12,304 nucleotides of DNA. Origin: Rhodospirillaceae bacterium (GTDB taxonomy: Bacteria > Pseudomonadota > Alphaproteobacteria > MPNO01 > UBA2964). The position numbers and the translations under genes were made by a program. The stretch is from the NCBI GenBank assembly GCA_018660305.1, contig JABJKO010000166.1, forward strand, positions 1 to 12,304. The letters are read 5' to 3'. The first letter of the stretch is position 1. Each line of letters starts with the position of its first letter. Under the pieces are notes generated by a model. It worked only from the letters and a program-made list of their open reading frames with translations, was not told where the DNA came from and searched no databases. Below are positions 7,475 through 12,304 of the stretch, in pieces.

Positions 7475-7891
7475 CTAGCCCTCCCCAACGCGGGCCACAA
7501 ACCGGGTCTGCACGGGCAACTTGGCGGCCGCCAGGCGGCAGGCCTCGCGCGCCACATCGACCGGCACGCCATCCAGCTCGAACATAACCCGGCCAGGCTT
7601 CACCCGGCAGATCCAGAATTCGGGCGTACCCTTACCCTTACCCATGCGAACCTCGGTCGGCTTCTTCGAAACCGGGACATCCGGAAATACCCGAATCCAC
7701 AGCTTGCCGGCACGTTTCATCTGCCGGGTCATGGCACGACGGGCCGCTTCGATCTGCCGCGCGGTGATCCGCGCGGGTCCCACGGCCTTCAAGCCGTAGG
7801 CACCGAAATCCAGTTTATTGCCGCCCTTGGCCTTGCCGTGAATACGGCCTTTGTGAGCCTTGCGGAATTTTGTTCTCTTTGGTTGCAACAT
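7475..7891 (-). CDS. rplP: 50S ribosomal protein L16
   Basis: L16 contacts A-site tRNA and is needed for late large-subunit assembly and peptidyl transfer. The 138 residues begin [16 protein letters not shown]. They contain [16 protein letters not shown] at 41-56 and the VRMGKGKG block at 81-88. Arg82 aligns with E. coli Arg81, the residue hydroxylated there by RoxA (YcfD); whether this host modifies it is unknown. It follows rpsC after 48 bp that hold only a weak ribosome binding site. Confidence 0.98.
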   Translation of the reverse strand: MLQPKRTKFRKAHKGRIHGKAKGGNKLDFGAYGLKAVGPARITARQIEAARRAMTRQMKRAGKLWIRVFPDVPVSKKPTEVRMGKGKGTPEFWICRVKPGRVMFELDGVPVDVAREACRLAAAKLPVQTRFVARVGEG

Positions 7892-7939
7892 GACGTGATC
7901 AACCTATCTCTTCGTCTTTCAAATCTAACCCTAAGCGCC

Positions 7940-8623
7940 TTACGAGCGCTGGGTCTGCGTATCCTGATTACGTTTATCCTGGGCCATGGGATCATGTTCC
8001 ATGATCTCACCCTTAAAGACCCAGACTTTCACGCCGCAGGTACCGTAAGCGGTAAAGGCCGTAGCCTCGCCGTAATCGATATCGGCGCGCAGGGTATGGA
8101 GCGGCACGCGGCCTTCGCGATACCATTCCGTGCGCGCGATCTCGGCCCCGCCCAGACGGCCGCCGCAGTTGATGCGGATGCCCAGGGCGCCCAAGCGCAT
8201 GGCCGATTGCACGGCCCGCTTCATGGCGCGGCGGAAGGCGATGCGGCGTTCGAGCTGGTTACAGATGTTTTCCGCCACCAGCTTGGCATCGATCTCCGGC
8301 TTGCGGATCTCTACAATATTCAAATGCACATCGCTGCCGGTCATTTGCGACAGGGCCTGGCGCAGCTTTTCGATGTCCGCGCCCTTCTTGCCGATGACCA
8401 GGCCGGGACGGGCCGTGTAGATGGTCACCCGGGCCTTCTTGGCCGGCCGCTCGATGACAATGCGCGAGATACCGGCCTGATGCAGACGCTTCTGCAGAAA
8501 GCGTCGGATCTTGATGTCTTCGTGCAGCAGGGGGCCATATTCACGCTTGTTAGCGTACCAGCGGCTGTCCCAGGTCCGATTGATGCCGACCCGCAGGCCG
8601 ATCGGATTTACTTTTTGACCCAT
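7940..8623 (-). CDS. rpsC: 30S ribosomal protein S3
   Basis: S3 forms part of the mRNA entry tunnel and its helicase activity. The 227 residues begin [20 protein letters not shown]. The KH domain carries its GxxG loop as GKKG at 78-81 ([13 protein letters not shown]). The C-terminal domain has the signature [18 protein letters not shown] near 154-171 followed by [12 protein letters not shown] short hydrophilic tail follows residue 210, similar in character to other S3 tails. The ATG shares one base with the rplV stop (TAATG). Confidence 0.98.
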   Translation of the reverse strand: MGQKVNPIGLRVGINRTWDSRWYANKREYGPLLHEDIKIRRFLQKRLHQAGISRIVIERPAKKARVTIYTARPGLVIGKKGADIEKLRQALSQMTGSDVHLNIVEIRKPEIDAKLVAENICNQLERRIAFRRAMKRAVQSAMRLGALGIRINCGGRLGGAEIARTEWYREGRVPLHTLRADIDYGEATAFTAYGTCGVKVWVFKGEIMEHDPMAQDKRNQDTQTQRS

Positions 8624-9003
8624 TAGTTCGCCTCCTCGCGCTCGCGTACCACGATGCGTATCTCGCTGAATGGTTTCAGGATGCGGGCCATGCGGCCCCG
8701 CGCGCGCGGACGCATGCGCTTCATCACCATGTTCTTGCCGACGCTGGCTTCCGCCACATAAAGGGCATCAACATCCAGGTCGTGATTGTTTTCCGCATTG
8801 GCGACGGCCGATTGCAGAACCTTTTTCACCAGACCGGCGACCCGGCGCTTGGAAAAAGTCAACTCGGCCATGGCGCTTTCCACATCCTTGCCGCGGATCG
8901 CCTGCGCCACCAAATTCAGCTTCTGCGGTGAGGTCCGGATGTTGCGGCCCTGGGCGCCCGCTTCGTTGTCGGCCAGACGCCGATCTCTTGCCTGTTTGCC
9001 CAT
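8623..9003 (-). CDS. rplV: 50S ribosomal protein L22
   Basis: L22 lines the peptide exit tunnel; its beta-hairpin loop is a site of macrolide resistance changes. The 126 residues begin [15 protein letters not shown], continue [17 protein letters not shown], and include [19 protein letters not shown] and the loop [16 protein letters not shown]. The ATG at 9001-9003 is chosen because alphaproteobacterial L22 proteins begin there. An in-frame ATG at 9045 lies inside rpsS and adds 14 unsupported residues. The gap to rpsS is 4 bp; no strong ribosome binding site is seen, so coupling to rpsS is likely. Confidence 0.97.
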   Translation of the reverse strand: MGKQARDRRLADNEAGAQGRNIRTSPQKLNLVAQAIRGKDVESAMAELTFSKRRVAGLVKKVLQSAVANAENNHDLDVDALYVAEASVGKNMVMKRMRPRARGRMARILKPFSEIRIVVREREEAN

Positions 9004-9007
9004 GGCC

Positions 9008-9286
9008 CTAACCCCGCCGTGCTTTCTTATCGGCGGCGTGGCCATAGTAGGTCCGTGTCGGCGCGAACTCGCCGAATTTGTGGCCCACCATGTCTTCGTT
9101 CACCAATACAGGAATATGCTTCTGGCCGTTGTGCACGCCAAACGTTAGTCCGACGAACTGCGGCAGAATGGTCGACCGCCGGGACCAGATCTTGATCACT
9201 TCCTTGCGCCCCGAGGCTGCCGTGGCTTCCGCTTTTTTCAGCAGGTAGCCATCGACGAAGGGGCCTTTCCAGACAGAACGTGTCAT
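9008..9286 (-). CDS. rpsS: 30S ribosomal protein S19
   Basis: S19 pairs with S13 in the head of the small subunit and contacts A-site tRNA. The 92 residues fit the family length. They begin [16 protein letters not shown], contain [16 protein letters not shown] and the closing signature [20 protein letters not shown]. It lies 15 bp after the rplB stop and 4 bp before rplV, in the standard S10-operon order. Confidence 0.98.
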   Translation of the reverse strand: MTRSVWKGPFVDGYLLKKAEATAASGRKEVIKIWSRRSTILPQFVGLTFGVHNGQKHIPVLVNEDMVGHKFGEFAPTRTYYGHAADKKARRG

Positions 9287-9301
9287 CTCTATGCCGCCTC
9301 T

Positions 9302-10129
9302 CTATTTCGAGCGCCGACGGCGCAGAATGTATTTGCTGGAGGGCTTTTTCGTGGACCGTGTCCGCTTGCCCTTGGTCGGTTTGCCCCAGGGGGTCACCGG
9401 ATGACGGCCGCCCGAGGTACGGCCCTCGCCGCCGCCATGGGGATGATCGACCGGGTTCATGGCCACGCCGCGCACCGAGGGGCGCTTGCCCAGCCAACGG
9501 TTACGCCCGGCCTTGGCCAGCTTGATGTTGGAATTATCCGGGTTCGATACCGCGCCCACGGTGGCCATGCATTCCGAACGCACCAGGCGCTGCTCGCCCG
9601 AGGTCAGGCGCAGAATGGCATAGCCCTGGTCGCGGCCGACCAATTGCACATAGGTGCCGGCGGAGCGTGCGATCTGGCCGCCCTTGCCCGGCTTCATCTC
9701 CACATTGTGGATAATGGTGCCGATCGGCATGGCGGATAGCGGCATGGCATTGCCCGGCTTCACGTCGACCCGCTCGCCCGCGACAACAGTGTCGCCTGGC
9801 GCCAGGCGCTGCGGCGCCAGGATATAGGACAATTCACCGTCGGCGTATTTGATCAGGGCGATAAAGGCGGAGCGGTTGGGATCATATTCCAGACGCTCCA
9901 CCGTCGCCGCCTCGAACCGGCGGCGCTTGAAATCCACCATGCGGTAGCTGCGCTTGGCCCCGCCGCCCCGGCGCCTCGCCGTGATGCGACCATGGTTGTT
10001 GCGGCCGCCGCTTTTGGTCAAACCCTTGGTCAACGCCTTGACCGGCTTGCCCTTATGCAATTCCGAGCGGTCGACCAGAACCAGGCCCCGGCGGCCCGGC
10101 GTGGTTGGTTTATATTGCTTCAACGCCAT
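9302..10129 (-). CDS. rplB: 50S ribosomal protein L2
   Basis: L2 is one of the most conserved ribosomal proteins; it supports subunit joining and the peptidyl transferase centre. The 275 residues begin [15 protein letters not shown]. They include [19 protein letters not shown] and the C-terminal signature [16 protein letters not shown], whose final histidine aligns with the functionally important His229 of E. coli L2. The C-terminus is strongly basic. Length is near the E. coli 273. It begins 3 bp after the rplW stop. Confidence 0.98.
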   Translation of the reverse strand: MALKQYKPTTPGRRGLVLVDRSELHKGKPVKALTKGLTKSGGRNNHGRITARRRGGGAKRSYRMVDFKRRRFEAATVERLEYDPNRSAFIALIKYADGELSYILAPQRLAPGDTVVAGERVDVKPGNAMPLSAMPIGTIIHNVEMKPGKGGQIARSAGTYVQLVGRDQGYAILRLTSGEQRLVRSECMATVGAVSNPDNSNIKLAKAGRNRWLGKRPSVRGVAMNPVDHPHGGGEGRTSGGRHPVTPWGKPTKGKRTRSTKKPSSKYILRRRRSK

Positions 10130-10132
10130 GTC

Positions 10133-10426
10133 TTACACCCCGCCCATGACGTCGATGGACTGGCCGTCTTCCAACGTCACAATGGCCTTTTTCCAGTCCG
10201 AGCGGCGCCCCTTGACGCCGCGAAAACGCTTGGTCTTGCCCTTCACGCGCAGGGTATTGACCGACTTCACCTTGACCGAGAACAATGCCTCCACCGCCTG
10301 CTTGATGCGGGGCTTGGTGGCGTCCATGGTGACCCGGAAGGTGACCTGCCCATGTTCGGAACCCATGGTGGCTTTTTCCGTCACCACCGGGCCCAGGACC
10401 GTCGTATAAATCTGTTCGCGGTTCAT
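10133..10426 (-). CDS. rplW: 50S ribosomal protein L23
   Basis: L23 lies at the peptide tunnel exit and is the docking site for trigger factor and signal recognition particle. The 97 residues contain the family landmarks [29 protein letters not shown] and [18 protein letters not shown]. The start ATG overlaps the rplD stop by four bases (ATGA), and a GGAGG site lies 10 nt upstream inside rplD. Both features point to coupled translation with rplD. Confidence 0.98.
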   Translation of the reverse strand: MNREQIYTTVLGPVVTEKATMGSEHGQVTFRVTMDATKPRIKQAVEALFSVKVKSVNTLRVKGKTKRFRGVKGRRSDWKKAIVTLEDGQSIDVMGGV

Positions 10427-11043
10427 TTCAGCCGCGCCTCCAATACTTCAACGGCGCTTTTGGTCAGCACCAGGGTGTCGCGGCGCAGGATGTCATAGAC
10501 ATTGGCGCCGGCGGAGGCCATGACCTGGACCGTGCCCAGATTGCCCGCCGCCCGAACCAGATTCGGGTCCAACTCGCCGCCGTCGATGATCAAGACATCG
10601 CCCCAACCCAAGGCCGACATTTTCGCTGTCAGGGCCTTGGTCTTCGCCTCTTCCAGCGCGGCCTGCTCCAGAATAACCAGCTTGCCCTCGGCCTGCTTGG
10701 CAGACAGCGCAGAGCGCATGCCCAGGGCGCGGACCTTTTTGGTCAGCTTGTGGACATGATCATGGACCCGGGGGCCATGGGCCACGCCGCCGCCGCGAAA
10801 CTGCGGCGCCTTGTTGGACGAATGGCGCGCCCGGCCGGTGCCTTTTTGGCGCCAAATCTTGGCGCCGGAACCGCGGATCGCGTTGCGTTCCTTGACGGCG
10901 TGATTGCCGTCCCGGCGCTTCGCCAGTTGCCAGGTCACCACGCGGTGCAGGATATCCCGGCGCGGTTCCACGCCAAAGACTTCCTCCGCCAGCTCGATAT
11001 CGCCGGCGGCCTTGTTGTCCATGGTTGTTACGTTTGCCTTCAT
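10423..11043 (-). CDS. rplD: 50S ribosomal protein L4
   Basis: L4 reaches into the peptide exit tunnel through its extended loop and, in E. coli, represses the S10 operon. The 206 residues begin [20 protein letters not shown], a typical alphaproteobacterial N-terminus. They carry the loop with [15 protein letters not shown] and [13 protein letters not shown], and end with [19 protein letters not shown]. The ATG lies 5 bp after the rplC stop, with an AAGGA site in the end of rplC. An ATG at codon 8 is a possible alternative, but the family favours the upstream one. Confidence 0.98.
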   Translation of the reverse strand: MKANVTTMDNKAAGDIELAEEVFGVEPRRDILHRVVTWQLAKRRDGNHAVKERNAIRGSGAKIWRQKGTGRARHSSNKAPQFRGGGVAHGPRVHDHVHKLTKKVRALGMRSALSAKQAEGKLVILEQAALEEAKTKALTAKMSALGWGDVLIIDGGELDPNLVRAAGNLGTVQVMASAGANVYDILRRDTLVLTKSAVEVLEARLK

Positions 11044-11048
11044 GGCAA

Positions 11049-11876
11049 TTATTCCTTCCCCTCGCCGTCGGCAGGCGCGGCATCTTCCGCCACATCTTCC
11101 GCCACATCTTCCGCAGCGTCCGTACCGGTCTCTTCGGCAGCCGCCTCCTCGGCGGCACCGACCTCCGAAGCGGCCTCTTCAACCGCCTCGTCGACGGGGC
11201 GTTCGATCAAACCGGCGGGCTTCGGCGCATCTTCATGCAGCGCCTTTTTCACCGCGTCTTGGATCAGAACCCAGCCGCTTTTCGGGCCCGGCACCGAGCC
11301 CCTGATCAACAGCAGACCCTCGTCCACGTCCGCACCAACCACTTCCAGGTTCTGCATGGTGACCCGGCCCGCGCCCATATGCCCGGCCATCTTCTTACCC
11401 TTGAAGACCTTGCCCGGATCCTGGCACTGACCCGTGGAGCCATGGGAGCGATGGGAAATCGAGACACCGTGAGAGGCCCGCAATCCACTAAAGCCCCAAC
11501 GCTTCATGGCGCCGGCGAAGCCCTTGCCGATGGAAGTGCCCGCGACGTCTACATATTGGCCCTTGGCGAAATGCTCGGGGCTCAACTGCGCGCCTACCTC
11601 GATCAGTGCATCTTCCGATACCCGGAATTCGGCCAGCCGCTTCTTCGGCTCAACCTCGGCCTTGGCGAAATGGCCGCGCATGGCCTGGCCAACGCGCTTC
11701 ACCTTGGCCTTGCCCACGCCCAACTGAACAGCCGAGTAGCCATCCCGCTCCTGGGTGCGCTGGTCAACCACCTGGCATTCATCAATATGCACTACGGTGA
11801 CCGGAACGTGGCTGCCGTCTTCGAGAAAGACTCGGGTCATGCCGAGTTTTTGCCCTATGAGACCGGAACGCTTCAT
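11049..11876 (-). CDS. rplC: 50S ribosomal protein L3 with long acidic C-terminal tail
   Basis: L3 starts large-subunit assembly and reaches toward the peptidyl transferase centre. Residues 1 to about 214 match L3: [14 protein letters not shown] near the start, [15 protein letters not shown] at 113-127, and [20 protein letters not shown] at 149-168. Gln152 aligns with E. coli Gln150, the residue methylated by PrmB. E. coli L3 has 209 residues; this protein has 275. The added stretch (about 215-275) is rich in Ala and Glu/Asp, with repeated AEDV units, and looks disordered. An AGGA ribosome binding site overlaps the rpsJ stop. Identity is certain; the tail's role is unknown. Confidence 0.98.
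   Translation of the reverse strand: MKRSGLIGQKLGMTRVFLEDGSHVPVTVVHIDECQVVDQRTQERDGYSAVQLGVGKAKVKRVGQAMRGHFAKAEVEPKKRLAEFRVSEDALIEVGAQLSPEHFAKGQYVDVAGTSIGKGFAGAMKRWGFSGLRASHGVSISHRSHGSTGQCQDPGKVFKGKKMAGHMGAGRVTMQNLEVVGADVDEGLLLIRGSVPGPKSGWVLIQDAVKKALHEDAPKPAGLIERPVDEAVEEAASEVGAAEEAAAEETGTDAAEDVAEDVAEDAAPADGEGKE
11077..11112. repeat. 12-bp tandem repeat inside the rplC tail
   Basis: Three 12-bp units stand head to tail: GCGGCATCTTCC, then two identical copies of GCCACATCTTCC (plus strand). On the coding strand they encode successive EDVA/EDAA-type four-residue steps near residues 255-266 of L3. Because the unit is a multiple of three, gain or loss of copies would keep the reading frame. This suggests slippage as the way the tail grew. 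Confidence 0.85.
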
Positions 11877-11885
11877 CTTGCAATC

Positions 11886-12194
11886 CTAAAGTTTGATTTC
11901 CACGTCCACGCCGGCCGCCAGGTCGAGCTTCATCAGCGCGTCGACGGTTTGCGGCGTGGGGTCAACAATATCGAGCAGCCGCTTGTGGGTGCGGATTTCG
12001 AACTGCTCCCGCGACTTCTTGTCGATGTGGGGCGAACGCAGAACCGTGAACTTTTCGATCCGCGTCGGCAGGGGGATCGGCCCGCGCACCCGGGCGCCGG
12101 TCCGTTTTGCCGTCGATGCTATTTCCGATGTGGCCTGATCGAGCACGCGATGCTCGAACGCTTTCAGGCGAATGCGGATATTCTGGCTTTCCAT
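11886..12194 (-). CDS. rpsJ: 30S ribosomal protein S10 (NusE)
   Basis: S10 is a head protein of the small subunit and, as NusE, also joins NusB in transcription antitermination. The 102 residues match the family length and include [17 protein letters not shown] and the signature [19 protein letters not shown], followed by [15 protein letters not shown]. The ATG at 12192-12194 has an AGGA ribosome binding site about 7 nt upstream. It follows the tuf stop after only 31 bp and is first of the S10 gene set. Confidence 0.98.
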   Translation of the reverse strand: MESQNIRIRLKAFEHRVLDQATSEIASTAKRTGARVRGPIPLPTRIEKFTVLRSPHIDKKSREQFEIRTHKRLLDIVDPTPQTVDALMKLDLAAGVDVEIKL

Positions 12195-12225
12195 GTTCGT
12201 TTTCCTGCCTACGGATCAGTTGTTA
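12195..12225 (-). other. Short tuf-rpsJ junction
   Basis: The 31 bp between tuf and rpsJ hold the AGGA ribosome binding site of rpsJ and little else. No promoter-like pair or terminator fits in this space. It is too short for an E. coli-type S10 leader, the site of L4-mediated control there. The S10 genes are therefore probably transcribed from upstream of tuf or beyond the window. Confidence 0.6.
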
Positions 12226-12304
12226 TTATTCGTCAATGGATGCGACGACGCCGGCACCCACCGTGCGGCCGCCCTCGCGGATCGCGAAGCGCAGACCCTC
12301 GTCC
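12226..12304 (-). CDS. tuf: Elongation factor Tu, C-terminal end only
   Basis: EF-Tu carries aminoacyl-tRNA to the ribosome as a GTP complex. Only the last 25 complete codons are in the window. They read [18 protein letters not shown] and then VVASIDE before a TAA stop at 12226-12228, which is the conserved end of domain 3. The 5' part lies beyond base 12304. Its place before rpsJ is the usual str-S10 arrangement. Many proteobacteria carry two tuf copies, so which copy this is cannot be told here. Confidence 0.96.
   Translation of the reverse strand, partial: DEGLRFAIREGGRTVGAGVVASIDE

Noticed and set aside
9004..9045. An upstream start for rplV at 9045 giving 14 extra residues.
   Set aside because: The family N-terminus starts at 9003, and the extension lies wholly inside rpsS. 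Similar upstream starts for rpsQ (7288), rplE (6400), rpsN (5669), rplF (4949) and rpmD (3281) were rejected likewise.
1..12304. A hidden novel system, mobile element or foreign insert.
   Set aside because: Every stretch over 300 bases is a conserved housekeeping gene in standard order. No terminal inverted repeats, transposase, phage gene, spacer array or composition break was seen by eye.

Overview
The window is a near-complete S10-spc ribosomal protein cluster. All 25 genes lie on the minus strand, so transcription runs from the right end (12304) to the left end (1). Gene order, protein sequences and composition (GC-rich, roughly 60% by eye) suggest an alphaproteobacterium, probably Rhodospirillales-like. 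The pointers are adk directly between secY and rpsM with no rpmJ there, an adenylate kinase with a four-cysteine LID, a zinc-free S14, and alphaproteobacterial-style L4 and L22 N-termini. The lineage below class level is an inference.

Layout in transcription order. (1) 12304-9302: the 3' end of an EF-Tu gene (tuf), then rpsJ, rplC, rplD, rplW and rplB. (2) 9286-6980: rpsS, rplV, rpsC, rplP, rpmC and rpsQ, completing the S10 part. (3) 6943-2553: rplN, rplX, rplE, rpsN, rpsH, rplF, rplR, rpsE, rpmD and rplO, the spc part. (4) 2477-470: secY (translocon channel) and adk (adenylate kinase). (5) 285-1: rpsM, cut by the window edge, presumably the first gene of the alpha operon (rpsM-rpsK-rpoA).

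Most gaps are 2-50 bp, and several junctions overlap (ATGA at rplD/rplW, TAATG at rplV/rpsC and rplN/rplX, 8 nt at rplX/rplE). This fits one long transcript with translational coupling. No intrinsic terminator is visible between genes. The longer gaps are rplO-secY (75 bp), rplE-rpsN (98 bp), rpsE-rpmD (117 bp, with a short direct repeat and small inverted repeats) and adk-rpsM (184 bp, with a plausible sigma-70-type promoter).

The products work together: 22 ribosomal proteins of both subunits, the elongation factor that delivers aminoacyl-tRNA, the channel that exports nascent proteins, and the kinase that balances adenine nucleotides. I found no mobile element, CRISPR array, RNA gene, pseudogene or foreign-looking cargo, and no undescribed system. 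The points worth a second look are small: an unusually long acidic tail on L3 with a DNA tandem repeat, an acidic tail on S5, the rpsE-rpmD spacer, the putative rpsM promoter and leader, and possible hairpins over ribosome binding sites.
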